DNA of 40,611 nt from Aeromonas piscicola (GCF_000820005.1 NZ_CDBL01000079.1:35200-75810), one strand, 5' to 3'; shown: positions 8,022 through 16,638, numbered from the stretch's first letter. Numbers and translations: made by a program. Notes: a model not told the origin generated them from the letters alone.

Positions 8022-9278
8022 TTACTGCTCGGGCAGGTTCAGGTCCAGCTTGGCCTCGGATTTGGCCCCCTCATTCTCTGCCTTCTGCGCAGCCATCGCC
8101 TTTTGCAATGCCCGGCGCTTTTGCAACAGGATGAACCCAACCCCGCCGAGCAGGGCCACCAGGATACCGACACCCCCCAACAACCAGAACAGCCAGCCGC
8201 TGCTCTCTTTCTCCTCAAATTTCACTTGGTCAGGTACGGCTGCCGAAGCAGCGGACGCGACCGAAGGGGGCGGCGCCAGCACAGGGAAAATGTTGAATGA
8301 CTTGACCGGCAGAGTGACCTGGATCTCGCGGCCCAGGCGGGTGGTCCCGAACAGGGTGGCCGTCACGTCATACTGGCCCACCTCCTTGATGACAGAGAGA
8401 TCGACCTCAACCCTGGGCTCGGTCGCCACCGCACTGAACGCCATGCTGGCCCCTACGGTATTGGTTGCCTTGCCCTTGATGATCACGGAGGCGGGATCCA
8501 GCTCATCGCCGTCAATCAGGAAGGAGAGCCGGGCACCGTACTCTTTCGACGGCGCCGCCAGGGTATAACCGACCGGTAGCGGGTAGATCAGCACATCCTG
8601 ATAGCGGGCGCGCGAGAAGACCTGATTGCCGGTGCTGTAGAGCGCTCTGTATTTTCCGGCCGGGACATCCAGTACCGCCTTGGCGGTCATGATGCCATCA
8701 CCCGGCACCTCGTCGAGCCCCTTGCCATCATCGCGATAGTGGCCGAGCACCTCATCCAGAATGGGCTCGCCCTGCTGCTTGGCATCATTGAAGCGCTGCA
8801 GCTTCACCGTCATGCCGAGATCCGTGAGGTAGTAACCTTCCTTGGGCGGGGCATCGTCGATCAGCAACCAGGACTTGAGTTTGACGACTTCCCCCTGATA
8901 AAGCTGGGTCGGCAGCAGATCGGTTTCCAGCTTGATGTTCGACAGGATGCGCACCCTGTTTTCAGGATCCACCTCACCGATGGCCTGCCAGGGACCCGGC
9001 ATGGGATCACGGATGGTGATGAGATCCTGATCCTTGAGCGCCAGCCAGCCCACCTCGGGCGGCGTCACCTTGCCGACATAGAGCTTGCTGCCATCGGGCC
9101 GCACCAGGATCACCGAAGGGGTGCCCGGCTTGCGCGTCACTATGAAGGTGATCTCCTTAACCCCGTAATCGATGCGAAAGCGATTATCGAGCAGGGGAAT
9201 GTCGGAAGGGGCAAACACCTCGTTGGCCCCGACAGCCAGTGAGGTCAGCAGCAGCAGGCCGCTCCATAGCTTGCTCAT
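8022..9278 (-). CDS. TIGR03503 family exported membrane protein
   Basis: A 418-residue protein of the TIGR03503 type, a conserved family of unknown function in Vibrio, Shewanella and Aeromonas relatives. It has an N-terminal signal peptide ([18 protein letters not shown]), a long beta-rich extracytoplasmic region with several Ig-like strand patterns, and a C-terminal membrane helix near residues 355-380 ([19 protein letters not shown]) followed by a basic cytosolic tail. It should be anchored in the inner membrane with its bulk in the periplasm. The ATG at 9278 overlaps the dnaQ stop by four bases (ATGA), so the two are translationally coupled. Why a cell-surface protein is coupled to the proofreading exonuclease is not clear. 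No enzymatic motif is visible. Confidence 0.85.
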   Translation of the reverse strand: MSKLWSGLLLLTSLAVGANEVFAPSDIPLLDNRFRIDYGVKEITFIVTRKPGTPSVILVRPDGSKLYVGKVTPPEVGWLALKDQDLITIRDPMPGPWQAIGEVDPENRVRILSNIKLETDLLPTQLYQGEVVKLKSWLLIDDAPPKEGYYLTDLGMTVKLQRFNDAKQQGEPILDEVLGHYRDDGKGLDEVPGDGIMTAKAVLDVPAGKYRALYSTGNQVFSRARYQDVLIYPLPVGYTLAAPSKEYGARLSFLIDGDELDPASVIIKGKATNTVGASMAFSAVATEPRVEVDLSVIKEVGQYDVTATLFGTTRLGREIQVTLPVKSFNIFPVLAPPPSVASAASAAVPDQVKFEEKESSGWLFWLLGGVGILVALLGGVGFILLQKRRALQKAMAAQKAENEGAKSEAKLDLNLPEQ

Positions 9279-10009
9279 TGCCGCCACAGGCAGGCTCCTC
9301 CTTTCTTCTGGACCAGATCCAGCCTCGCCTCGTGCACGGCTTCGATGTCGGCGCCGGCACGCACGACCTTGAGTGGCGGACGATTGCTTTCCAGTCGACG
9401 GATGCTGGTGTCCTGGTTGCGTTCGTTCTCCTGGCTTTCGGTGGCCAGGTTCAGCTTGGTCTGGCCACCCGTCATCAGCAGGTAAACGTCGGCCAGGATC
9501 TCCGCATCGAGCAAGGCGCCGTGCAAGGTCCGGTGGGAGTTGTCTATGCCATAGCGATCGCACAGCACATCCAGGTTGTTGCGTTTGCCCGGGAAGAGAT
9601 CCCGCGCCATCGCCAGGGTATCCGTGATGCTGCAGATATCCTTGGTCTTGAAGTTGAGTCCGAGCTTACCAAACTCATAGTCCATGAAGCTCACGTCAAA
9701 GGGCGCGTTGTGGGCGATAAGCTCGGCGCCACGGATGAACTCGATGAAATCGTTGGCGATCTGGCTGAACGGGGGCTTGTCGACCAAGAAGGCATCCGTG
9801 ATGCCGTGCACCTGGATGGCCTCGGGATCCACCAGCCGATCCGGCTTGATATAAACGTGGTAGTGATTGCCGGTCAGCTTGCGGTTGATCACCTCCACAC
9901 AGCCGATCTCTATGATGCGGTGTCCCAGATAGATGGGGCCACCGGCGGTGTTCATACCTGTGGTTTCAGTATCCAGAATGATCTGGCGATTCAGTTGGGG
10001 TGTGTTCAT
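9275..10009 (-). CDS. dnaQ: DNA polymerase III epsilon subunit DnaQ (3'-5' proofreading exonuclease)
   Basis: DnaQ is the proofreading subunit of the replicative polymerase core. The 244-residue protein carries the DEDDh exonuclease motifs: [10 protein letters not shown] with Asp13 and Glu15 (Exo I), [12 protein letters not shown] with Asp105 (Exo II), and [10 protein letters not shown] with the catalytic His and Asp (Exo III, about residues 160-170). The C-terminal tail after about residue 185 should bind the alpha subunit. It is divergent from rnhA with about 75 bases between starts, the same pairing as in E. coli, so the two promoters share this gap. The ribosome-binding site before ATG 10009 is weak. 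It is followed by an overlapping TIGR03503 gene. Confidence 0.97.
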   Translation of the reverse strand: MNTPQLNRQIILDTETTGMNTAGGPIYLGHRIIEIGCVEVINRKLTGNHYHVYIKPDRLVDPEAIQVHGITDAFLVDKPPFSQIANDFIEFIRGAELIAHNAPFDVSFMDYEFGKLGLNFKTKDICSITDTLAMARDLFPGKRNNLDVLCDRYGIDNSHRTLHGALLDAEILADVYLLMTGGQTKLNLATESQENERNQDTSIRRLESNRPPLKVVRAGADIEAVHEARLDLVQKKGGACLWRQ

Positions 10010-10084
10010 GATCCAATCTATGTCAAACTTCGGCCTTACCCGCTAGTTTACCCCAAGACTCATGCTAAAAAAGATCGATTGCTC

Positions 10085-10549
10085 ATGTTAAAACACATTG
10101 ATTTATACACGGATGGTTCCTGCCTAGGCAATCCTGGCCCGGGTGGCTATGGCGCTGTCCTGGTCTATGGCGATCACCGCAAGGAGATTTCCGGTGGTTT
10201 TCGGCTGACCACCAATAACCGGATGGAGCTGATGGCCGCCATCATGGGGCTGCGCACCCTCAATGCGGCCTGCCAGGTACGGCTCACCACCGACAGCCAG
10301 TATGTGCGCCAGGGGATCACCCAGTGGATCATCGGCTGGAAGAAGAAGGGATGGATGACCTCAAACCGCCAGCCGGTCAAGAACGTCGATCTCTGGAAGG
10401 AGCTGGATGCGGAAGTGGCCCGCCATCAGATTGAATGGCTCTGGGTCAAGGGACACTCGGGTCACCCCGAGAATGAACGCTGCGATGAGCTGGCGCGCGA
10501 TGCCGCCAGTGGCAAGCAGCTCGCCGAAGACACCGGCTATCAACCCTGA
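10085..10549 (+). CDS. rnhA: Ribonuclease HI
   Basis: RNase HI cuts the RNA strand of RNA-DNA hybrids (R-loops, primer remnants). The 154 residues match the family. All four catalytic acids occur at their E. coli positions: Asp10 (LYTDGSC), Glu48 (NNRMELM), Asp70 (LTTDSQY) and Asp134 (ERCDELAR); the His of KGHSGH (His124) is also present. The basic protrusion [17 protein letters not shown] is intact. The start is the ATG at 10085; a longer in-frame extension upstream lies antisense to dnaQ and is not coding. No strong Shine-Dalgarno is visible. It is divergent from dnaQ and convergent with yafS. Confidence 0.97.
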   Translation: MLKHIDLYTDGSCLGNPGPGGYGAVLVYGDHRKEISGGFRLTTNNRMELMAAIMGLRTLNAACQVRLTTDSQYVRQGITQWIIGWKKKGWMTSNRQPVKNVDLWKELDAEVARHQIEWLWVKGHSGHPENERCDELARDAASGKQLAEDTGYQP

Positions 10550-10567
10550 TCCCGCCTGTCAAAGGGT

Positions 10568-10607
10568 GACGAGCGTCTTTGACCCGAGCGGTCGCGAGTC
10601 GCTCGTC
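10568..10607. repeat. Inverted repeat between rnhA and yafS
   Basis: GACGAGCG (10568-10575) and CGCTCGTC (10600-10607) are perfect complements flanking 24 bases. It sits between two converging genes and may be a terminator-type hairpin, but no T tract follows on either strand. Confidence 0.4.
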
Positions 10608-10617
10608 GGGATATGGT

Positions 10618-11340
10618 TTACCAGCCCTGACGCGCCATGCCCGGTGCCGCTATCGACTCAGGCAAACGCCAGCGACGGCGCACCGGGATAAGTGGAAAAC
10701 GCCGCTTGCGCGCCGCTATCACATAGACGGATGCAAAAGGTCTGAAATAATCCCGCCCCACGCTCTCCCGCCACCAGCCAATCCGGCTCTGCTTGCTCAT
10801 GAACGAATAGCCGAAGCGCTCATCAAACATCACCTCGCAACCAAGCAGTTGCAACCAGTCGGTGACCCGCGCCGGGGTGAACATGCGGGCCGACCAGGGC
10901 AGATGTTGACGCAGGAAAGGCAGACAATGACCGATACCGACCAGACTGAGCGGGTTATAGCCGCTGACGATGAGCCAGCCATCGTCGGTCAGCACACGTT
11001 CGGCTTCACGCAGCACCTGATGGGGATCGGGCGAGAAATCGAGACAATGGGCGAGCAAACAGGCATCCACGCTGCCGGTTCGTACCGGCAAGGCCAGTGG
11101 ATCGCCCTTGAGATCCAGCAGCCGACCACTGATCGCCACTCCTATCTGGTGGCGGATGGAAGAGCAGCCACAGGATAGCTCGGCGCTCAGGGCGCCGACT
11201 TTAAGCAGATGATAACCAAACAGATGTGGGCACCAGCTGTCGAGCCGCTCCTGGATCTCGGCAGCCACCCAGTCCCCCATGGGTAACGCCGACCAGCTGG
11301 TCGGGACCTCGATTTGTTGTTCGGTACGTGCCAACTGCAT
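10618..11340 (-). CDS. yafS: Class I SAM-dependent methyltransferase YafS
   Basis: A 240-residue protein the same length as E. coli YafS and with matching segments: FGYHLLKVGALSAEL, GDPLALPVRTGSVDACLLAHCLDFSPDPHQVLREAERVL (a typical motif IV-VI region of class I methyltransferases) and DDGWLIVSGYNPLSL. The substrate is unknown. I start it at ATG 11340; a TTG four codons earlier is possible. The position between rnhA and gloB, divergent from gloB, is the same as in E. coli and supports orthology. The central glycine-rich SAM-binding loop is weak, as is also true for the family, so catalytic activity is likely but not certain. Confidence 0.88.
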   Translation of the reverse strand: MQLARTEQQIEVPTSWSALPMGDWVAAEIQERLDSWCPHLFGYHLLKVGALSAELSCGCSSIRHQIGVAISGRLLDLKGDPLALPVRTGSVDACLLAHCLDFSPDPHQVLREAERVLTDDGWLIVSGYNPLSLVGIGHCLPFLRQHLPWSARMFTPARVTDWLQLLGCEVMFDERFGYSFMSKQSRIGWWRESVGRDYFRPFASVYVIAARKRRFPLIPVRRRWRLPESIAAPGMARQGW

Positions 11341-11411
11341 AATGGGGCTCAACTTGGGGTGCGAACGCCATCCAGTTATATAAGATACCCTCCCTAAAGA
11401 GAAGCTAACTC

Positions 11412-12176
11412 ATGTATACCGTTATCACAGTTCCAGCCTTTACCGACAATTACATCTGGTTGATCAGACACGAAAATCACTGTCTGGTGGTCGACCCGGG
11501 CGATGCGGCCCCCGTGCTGGATCGGCTGGCTGCACTGGACTTGCAGCTCGATGCCATCCTGCTGACTCACCACCATCAGGATCATGTGGGTGGCGTCACC
11601 TCCCTGCTCACTCACTTCCCTCATGCAAGACTCTATGGCCCCAAACATGATCCCATGCCCGATCACCACGGTCAGTGGCTCGATGACGGGGATCAGATCA
11701 ACTGGCATGGCCTGAGCCTGGATGTCATCCACGTGCCCGGCCATACCCTTGGCCACATCGCCTACCACGGCAATGGCATGCTGTTTTGTGGTGATACGCT
11801 CTTCTCCGCCGGTTGTGGTCGCCTGTTCGAAGGGACCCCAGCCCAGATGCATGATTCGCTGCAACGGCTCGCCGCCCTGCCCGACGACACCCTCATCTAT
11901 TGTGCCCATGAGTACACCCTCTCTAATCTGCGTTTCGCCTACGCGGTTGAGCCTGACAACAGGGCGATCCAGCAGCGGATCGGGCTGATCAGCAAACTGC
12001 GCCAGCAGGGCCTGCCGAGTCTCCCCTCCCGGCTGGGTGATGAGCGTGAGTTCAACGTTTTTCTGCGTTGCGAACAGGATTCCGTGAAATTTTCTGCTGA
12101 GAAACACGCCTTAAAATGCTTGGAAAATCCAGAGGATACCTTCGCCGTGCTACGCAGCTGGAAGGACGTTTTTTGA
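11412..12176 (+). CDS. gloB: Hydroxyacylglutathione hydrolase (glyoxalase II) GloB
   Basis: Glyoxalase II hydrolyses S-D-lactoylglutathione to D-lactate and glutathione, finishing methylglyoxal detoxification. The 254-residue protein is a metallo-beta-lactamase fold enzyme. The metal-binding motif is LLTHHHQDHVGG (about residues 52-63), followed by VIHVPGHTLGHIAY (metal His), LFCGDTLFSAGCGRLFEG (bridging Asp) and YCAHEYTLSNLRFA (metal and glutathione-binding residues). The C-terminal KPxx helical domain is present (EFNVFLRCEQDSVK). It is divergent from yafS and followed by mltD on the same strand with 69 bases between. Confidence 0.96.
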   Translation: MYTVITVPAFTDNYIWLIRHENHCLVVDPGDAAPVLDRLAALDLQLDAILLTHHHQDHVGGVTSLLTHFPHARLYGPKHDPMPDHHGQWLDDGDQINWHGLSLDVIHVPGHTLGHIAYHGNGMLFCGDTLFSAGCGRLFEGTPAQMHDSLQRLAALPDDTLIYCAHEYTLSNLRFAYAVEPDNRAIQQRIGLISKLRQQGLPSLPSRLGDEREFNVFLRCEQDSVKFSAEKHALKCLENPEDTFAVLRSWKDVF

Positions 12177-12245
12177 ACAAACCTTGATCAGAGGGCCATT
12201 GCCCCTTATGATGCCAGCTGTTTTTCAAGAGATGACCTGAGCGAG

Positions 12246-13793
12246 ATGAAGGTACGAACGGCCTTATTGGCGGCGCTGTTTCTCAGCGGCTGCCAAAACC
12301 TGAGCCATCAGGATGACCGGGCGCTAACGGCAATCGAGCCGATCAAGTCCCCCCAAGTCAACAAAAAAGCGTATAAAAAACATTCTGCGCGCTTCCTGTT
12401 CGGTGACGAACAGATAGACGAACTGGATGACACCGAGAACCTGTGGGTGCGTATCAGCGATGATATGCAGTTTGATCCGCAGGAGAACGACCGTGTCCGC
12501 CAGCAGCGTGATTGGTTACTACGCAATGATAAGCATCTGGCGACCATTGCCAGCCGGGCTGAGCCCTACCTGTATCTGATGGTAGAGGAAATCGAACGGC
12601 GTGAGCTGCCAATGGAGCTTATTACCATCCCCATGATCGAGAGCATGTTCGATCCCCACGCCCGCTCCCGCAGCAATGCGGTCGGTCTGTGGCAATTCGT
12701 CCCTGCGACCGGCAAGAACTTCGGCCTGCGCCACGACAGCTGGTATGACGGCCGCCGCGATGTATTGGCTTCCACCAATGCCGCGCTGGATTATCTGGAG
12801 TACCTGAACCGCTTCTTTGATGGTGACTGGCTGCAAACCCTGGCCGCCTACAATGCCGGTGAAGGGCGCGTGCGCAATGCCATAGTCCGCAATCAGAAGG
12901 CCGGTCGTCCAACCGACTACTGGTCCCTCGATCTGCCCCGTGAGACCCGGATGTATGTGCCCAAGATCCTGGCCATGGCTGACATGATCCGCAACGCGGA
13001 CAAATACAATGTCAGCCTGCCGGTACTGGCCAACAAGCCGCAACTGCGGGTGGTCAACACCGGGGGCCAGATCGATTTGAACGTGGCCGCCCAGCTGGCA
13101 GGTCTGCGCCCGGCACAGTTGAAAGAGGTCAATCCGGCCCTGAGCCGCTGGTCGACCTCGCCTCAGGGCCCCTACCGCCTGCTGGTACCGGTCGAATATG
13201 CCGATACCCTGGAACTGGCCCTGGCCGATCTGCCCCAGAGCGAGCGCATCCGCACCCGCTCCTATCAGGTCACCAGTGGCGATACCCTCTCCCGCATCGC
13301 CCAGAATCACGGGGTGAGCGTGCAGCAGCTCAAGCTGGCCAACAATCTGCGTGGCAACAATCTGCGCCGTGGCCAGACCCTGATGATCCCGACCGGTGGC
13401 AGCAAACAGGTCACCAGCCAGGCAGCCCAGAGCAAGTCGCAGCAGATTGCCAGTCGCAGCGGCAGCAAGATCCAGTACAAGGTGCGTTCTGGTGACAATC
13501 TCTGGAGCATCAGCCAGGCACACGGGGTGACCCATGATCAGCTGGCCAAGTGGAACGGTCTCGATGCCAAGTCGGCCCTGAAACCCGGCATGAAGCTGGT
13601 GGTCTGGCCCAAGCAGGGCAAGAGCAGCAACAAGTCCATGGTCTATCAGGTTCGTCGGGGTGACTCCCTCTCCTCCATCGCCGCCCGCTTTCAGGTCGCC
13701 GTGATGGATGTGATGCGCTGGAATCAACTTGGCAAGAGCGACTACCTCAAGCCGGGTCAGGAGCTGACCCTGTTTGTGAAGAACAACAGCTGA
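12246..13793 (+). CDS. mltD: Membrane-bound lytic murein transglycosylase D (MltD)
   Basis: MltD cleaves peptidoglycan glycan strands to form 1,6-anhydromuramyl products. The 515-residue protein is a lipoprotein: the lipobox LSGC puts the lipidated Cys at 16, with Gln at +2, so the outer membrane is likely. The SLT catalytic domain (about residues 115-260) has IPMIESMFDPHARS with the catalytic Glu and SNAVGLWQFVPATGKNFGL. Three LysM repeats follow at about residues 338-382, 411-455 and 466-510, each starting YxVxxGDxL; they bind peptidoglycan. E. coli MltD usually has two LysM repeats, so three is on the long side. The gene follows gloB as in E. coli and ends with a strong terminator. Confidence 0.95.
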   Translation: MKVRTALLAALFLSGCQNLSHQDDRALTAIEPIKSPQVNKKAYKKHSARFLFGDEQIDELDDTENLWVRISDDMQFDPQENDRVRQQRDWLLRNDKHLATIASRAEPYLYLMVEEIERRELPMELITIPMIESMFDPHARSRSNAVGLWQFVPATGKNFGLRHDSWYDGRRDVLASTNAALDYLEYLNRFFDGDWLQTLAAYNAGEGRVRNAIVRNQKAGRPTDYWSLDLPRETRMYVPKILAMADMIRNADKYNVSLPVLANKPQLRVVNTGGQIDLNVAAQLAGLRPAQLKEVNPALSRWSTSPQGPYRLLVPVEYADTLELALADLPQSERIRTRSYQVTSGDTLSRIAQNHGVSVQQLKLANNLRGNNLRRGQTLMIPTGGSKQVTSQAAQSKSQQIASRSGSKIQYKVRSGDNLWSISQAHGVTHDQLAKWNGLDAKSALKPGMKLVVWPKQGKSSNKSMVYQVRRGDSLSSIAARFQVAVMDVMRWNQLGKSDYLKPGQELTLFVKNNS

Positions 13794-13809
13794 GCCGCCG
13801 TCACTTCAT

Positions 13810-13843
13810 AAAAAACACCCCGCCAAGTGCGGGGTGTTTTTTT
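13810..13843. terminator. Bidirectional terminator after mltD
   Basis: ACACCCCGC (13815-13823) pairs with GCGGGGTGT (13829-13837) around a five-base loop. A tracts precede and T tracts follow, so it can serve mltD and the converging yafD-like gene. Confidence 0.9.
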
Positions 13844-13876
13844 ATCGGTGCAGACTGCTGATGCAGCCGAGGGCCA

Positions 13877-14722
13877 TCAGGGAGTGATGGCCTGGGCCGC
13901 GAAGCGCGCCATGATGGGATTGTGATCCGAGGCGTCGGTCGCCGGGCTGCTCACTTCCACCAGGTCCAGATTGCGGTAATAGAGGTGATCCAGCGGACGG
14001 CCAAACGCGGTACGGCGCAGATCCGGCACAGGAATGGCTTCCTGCAACCCCAGCTCGCCCACCAGCTTGTTCAGCCAGAATTCGCGCTTGTCGCTCCAGG
14101 TGTTGAAATCCCCCGCCAGAATGACAGGGCCCTGATGGCGATGAATGAGGGCGGTCAGATCGTTGAGCTGCTCGCGGAAGGTGGCCATGCCCAGTTCGAA
14201 GTTGACCGCATGCAGGTTCACCACCAGCACACCGTCAGGATCGCCCTGCAAGGGGTACAGGCTGACTAGGCCGGACTTGGGAATGCGTAGCAGAGGCTCG
14301 GGCGAACGAACGCCGCAGACGAAGGCCTGTGGAGTTTTGGCGACCGTCATGACACCAAACGAGACGCCACCCTGGGTGAATGCCTGCAACTGTTGCCACT
14401 GGAACTCACCGGCCTTGAGCCACGCCAGCATGTCCGGGCGGGTCGCAGACTCCTGCAGCAGCACTAGATCCTGGGATTTCGCATACTCGTCCAGCCCCTC
14501 GCGCCAGTTTTTACGCTGACCCTTGTAGAGGTTCCAGACGGTGATGCCAAACTCGCGAGGCAAGGCGGTTGACGCCAGCGCCACCAGCGGCGGCTTCTGG
14601 CAATTGACGCCGGGAATGATGCCCTGCGCCGTCACCAGATGATCCTGATCCGGCACCTCGAAACAGCCGACCAACCCCAACGTCAGCAGCGACGTTCCCA
14701 GAATGCGATAACTATTTTTCAT
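13877..14722 (-). CDS. yafD: YafD-like endonuclease/exonuclease/phosphatase (EEP) family lipoprotein
   Basis: A 281-residue EEP-fold protein similar to E. coli YafD. Motifs of the DNase I-like superfamily are in order: VWNLYKGQ, DLVLLQESA (metal-binding Glu), VVNLHAVNF, ILAGDFNTWSDKREFW (catalytic Asp and Asn) and ATDASDHNPIM (catalytic Asp-His). GRPLDHLYYRNL is also conserved with YafD. The N-terminus is a lipoprotein signal (LLTLGLVGC, Cys20), so the enzyme should act outside the cytosol. As I recall it, E. coli YafD lacks this signal, so this is a difference worth noting. The substrate (nucleic acid, phospholipid head group or other phosphoester) is unknown. It converges on mltD across a shared terminator. 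Confidence 0.85.
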   Translation of the reverse strand: MKNSYRILGTSLLTLGLVGCFEVPDQDHLVTAQGIIPGVNCQKPPLVALASTALPREFGITVWNLYKGQRKNWREGLDEYAKSQDLVLLQESATRPDMLAWLKAGEFQWQQLQAFTQGGVSFGVMTVAKTPQAFVCGVRSPEPLLRIPKSGLVSLYPLQGDPDGVLVVNLHAVNFELGMATFREQLNDLTALIHRHQGPVILAGDFNTWSDKREFWLNKLVGELGLQEAIPVPDLRRTAFGRPLDHLYYRNLDLVEVSSPATDASDHNPIMARFAAQAITP

Positions 14723-14833
14723 TGGCTAACAACCACCTGCCTCTGCATTGTGTCATGACCATCACAAATGTCATCGCAGCCAACTAGGCTCATGATTCGT
14801 GTCCGGCCCGGCGCATCCAGAAGGAATTCAACG

Positions 14834-15058
14834 ATGGCGAGACAGCACCAGTACCGCGTGACATTTTATGATCAACAAGGAAATTGTCATCAAGTGGAGC
14901 TTTCCACCGTCTATCAGATCAGACGGGATCCCCAGTGCGATCTCTGCCTGTTCGACACTGAGCAGTGTGTCGGCTCGGAAGAGATGCTGGAACGCATGAT
15001 ACGGCAAAAAACCGGCTTTGAGCAGGAAATATCCATCATCAACGCCCGACTGATCTGA
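14834..15058 (+). CDS. Small cytosolic protein of unknown function
   Basis: A 74-residue frame starting MARQHQYRVTFYDQQGN at 14834, with AAGGAA seven bases upstream. It has no signal peptide or membrane helix. The visible pattern is a beta-hairpin-like N-terminus, a central CDLC (Cys35 and Cys38) flanked by Cys18 and Cys45, and a charged C-terminal helix (SEEMLERMIRQK). The four cysteines could bind metal, which is inference. I do not recognise the family. Codon use and the ribosome-binding site look genuine. A longer in-frame start at 14768 lacks a ribosome-binding site. It ends six bases before the convergent yciA stop. Confidence 0.65.
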   Translation: MARQHQYRVTFYDQQGNCHQVELSTVYQIRRDPQCDLCLFDTEQCVGSEEMLERMIRQKTGFEQEISIINARLI

Positions 15059-15064
15059 GCCGGA

Positions 15065-15463
15065 TCAGACTGGAACCGGGCGGGATTTGCCCTGATCGTC
15101 AATGGCGACGTAGGTGAAAATCCCCTCGGTCACGCAGTAACGCTGGGCTTCGTTTGCACGCAGCACCGGCTTGACCCAGACCTCCAGTTTAAGGCGCATG
15201 GAGCTGCGGCCAATCTTCAGGCAACGCCCGTAGCAGCACACCACATCGCCTACCTTGACCGGGCTGTGAAAGGTCATACCCTCGACGGAAACGGTACAAA
15301 TACGTCCTTTTGCCAGCTCCTTGGCCATGATGCCCCCACCTATATCCATCTGGGACATGATCCAGCCCCCGAAGATGTCGCCATTGGGGTTGGTATCGGC
15401 TGGCATTGCCAGGGTTCTCAGCAACAGCTCCCCATCGGGGTGACGTCTTGTATCTACCATCAT
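15065..15463 (-). CDS. yciA: Acyl-CoA thioesterase YciA
   Basis: YciA hydrolyses a range of acyl-CoA thioesters to free acid and CoA. The 132-residue hotdog-fold protein has the same length as E. coli YciA. It contains LLRTLAMPADTNPNGDIFGGW (about residues 11-31) with the catalytic Asp of the GDIFGGW motif, MSQMDIGGGIMAKE, VEGMTFHSPVKVGDVVCCYGR and YCVTEGIFTYVAID. The usable start is ATG-ATG at 15463/15460, with GAGAGAGCG upstream; a start farther upstream gives a non-homologous tail. It is next to a YeeZ-like gene on the same strand, 133 bases away. Confidence 0.93.
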   Translation of the reverse strand: MMVDTRRHPDGELLLRTLAMPADTNPNGDIFGGWIMSQMDIGGGIMAKELAKGRICTVSVEGMTFHSPVKVGDVVCCYGRCLKIGRSSMRLKLEVWVKPVLRANEAQRYCVTEGIFTYVAIDDQGKSRPVPV

Positions 15464-15596
15464 TACCGCTCTCTCTATCATGGATGGCGGCATGATAGGG
15501 GGCGAGCCCCGCCTTGGCAAACCTCAATTGCCCCGCAGCCCCAGCCTGCCGGGGCCCTGGAGTCGCATGCCACCCCGTGAGCAAGCCGGACACGCC

Positions 15597-16409
15597 TCAG
15601 TGGCCCCCTGCAGCCAGCTCGGCAAACCAGTGGGCCGGATCGGGCCAGCGATAGGCAAAACCGAGTTGCTCACAGATGCGCTGACCCTCGACCGGGGCAA
15701 AGATCCCGGCAGGCTCGATGAAAACGGGTACCGGCAAGCCGAGCTGGCGTGCTGCAAAGGGATAGAACTGCTCGCGGCGTGGATGGACCGGCGCACTCAG
15801 GTTGTAGGCATCGCCATCCTTGCCTTGTGCCAGCATCAGCTGGCAAGCGGCCACCACATCATCCAGATGCACCAGGTTCACCGCCTGCCCCCCCCCCTCC
15901 AGAGTCTTGCCCGCAAGGAAACGCCCAGGATGGCGATCAGGGCCGTACAGGCCGGCGGGACGCAGCACCATGGCGCACTCAAAACCTGCGTCCAGCACCG
16001 CCTGCTCGGCGGCCAGCATCCGCATCCCGCGGGCGTGGGCAGGAGCCGGCTGTTCATCCTCCCCCTGCCCAGGCGCCCATACCGAGGTGGCGCTCACGAA
16101 CAATACCCGCTGCACACCCGCAGCCTTTGCCAGCTGGCACAGGCGGGCGATGGCCGCCGGATAATCCTCCGTCTTGCTCGGTGGCACGCAGATCACCAGC
16201 TCGCGGCAGTGCAACGGCAAGGCGTCCAGCTGGGCAGACAGCTGCAGCGGCCAAGCCGCTACCCCTTCGGCCGTCAGGCGCGTGGCCTTCTCGGCCGAGC
16301 TGACCGTCACCACCACGGCCTTGCCTTGCGCCTGCAGCGCCCGAGCCAGCGGCAGCCCCAGCCAACCGGCCCCCACTATCCCCGTCTGCTGTCTACATTC
16401 TGTTGTCAT
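15597..16409 (-). CDS. NAD-binding SDR-like protein, YeeZ family
   Basis: A 270-residue protein of the extended SDR/epimerase type most like E. coli YeeZ. The Rossmann loop is GIVGAGWLGLPLA (about residues 8-20). Later segments shared with YeeZ are VLFVSATSVW, VLRPAGLYGPDRHPGRFLAGKT, VNLVHLDDVVAA and DAYNLSAPVHPRREQFYPFAARQLGL. The active-site Tyr-x3-Lys of classical SDR enzymes is not obvious, so it may bind NAD(P)H without classic dehydrogenase chemistry. The substrate is unknown. Start ATG 16409 has AGGA nine bases before it; a start at 16442 would lie within a poly-T tract and is unlikely. Confidence 0.8.
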   Translation of the reverse strand: MTTECRQQTGIVGAGWLGLPLARALQAQGKAVVVTVSSAEKATRLTAEGVAAWPLQLSAQLDALPLHCRELVICVPPSKTEDYPAAIARLCQLAKAAGVQRVLFVSATSVWAPGQGEDEQPAPAHARGMRMLAAEQAVLDAGFECAMVLRPAGLYGPDRHPGRFLAGKTLEGGGQAVNLVHLDDVVAACQLMLAQGKDGDAYNLSAPVHPRREQFYPFAARQLGLPVPVFIEPAGIFAPVEGQRICEQLGFAYRWPDPAHWFAELAAGGH

Positions 16410-16425
16410 TGGCAAAAATCCTGGC

Positions 16426-16455
16426 AAAAAAAAAACGGCCATCCATGATGACCGT
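16426..16455 (-). terminator. Strong minus-strand intrinsic terminator upstream of the YeeZ-like gene
   Basis: On the minus strand ACGGTCATC pairs with GATGGCCGT (nine pairs, one G-T) around an ATG loop, followed by a run of ten T residues. It ends transcription coming from the LacI-family gene side, so the YeeZ-like gene must have a promoter inside a very short gap or be read through. Confidence 0.85.
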
Positions 16456-16600
16456 CGAAAGTAACGAAGGAAATAGCTGGATTGACCAGTTACCTCCCAC
16501 AGCGGGAAAATCGGGAGCGCAGGCTCCTAATTCGTGGGGCCTATGCTAGTGGCAGGCAGGCCAAAAAGCTTTGAAGCGGATCACAGTTGAAAAGGATTTC
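16456..16600 (-). ncRNA. Candidate minus-strand small RNA or long 3' UTR
   Basis: Between the cre-like operator (16601-16614) and the strong terminator (16426-16455), the minus strand is non-coding but has simple hairpins: GGAGC-CTGC-GCTCC and CTGG-TCAAT-CCAG. A regulated small RNA of about 150 nucleotides is possible. The alternative is that it is just the 3' UTR of the LacI-family gene. No convincing promoter is visible. Confidence 0.25.
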
Positions 16601-16614
16601 TGAAAACGCTTTCA
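16601..16614. promoter_or_regulatory. Operator-like site for a LacI-family regulator
   Basis: TGAAAACGCTTTCA is a near-perfect palindrome centred on CG, the general form of GalR/CytR/PurR/CcpA operators. It lies 57 bases past the stop of the LacI-family gene, inside a non-coding gap, so a regulated minus-strand transcript starting below it is possible. Confidence 0.5.
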
Positions 16615-16638
16615 ATTTTTTGGCTGCGCATCGACGAA

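Noticed and set aside
12519..13727. Long minus-strand frame opposite mltD
   Set aside because: It is antisense to the catalytic and LysM domains of mltD, which explain the DNA fully.
16410..16442. Upstream start for the YeeZ-like gene at 16442
   Set aside because: It would translate the poly-T tract of a terminator; ATG 16409 has a better ribosome-binding site and homology.
16445..16549. Small plus-strand frame (MMTVESNEGNSW...)
   Set aside because: No ribosome-binding site; the frame overlaps the minus-strand terminator hairpin and the hairpin-rich gap.
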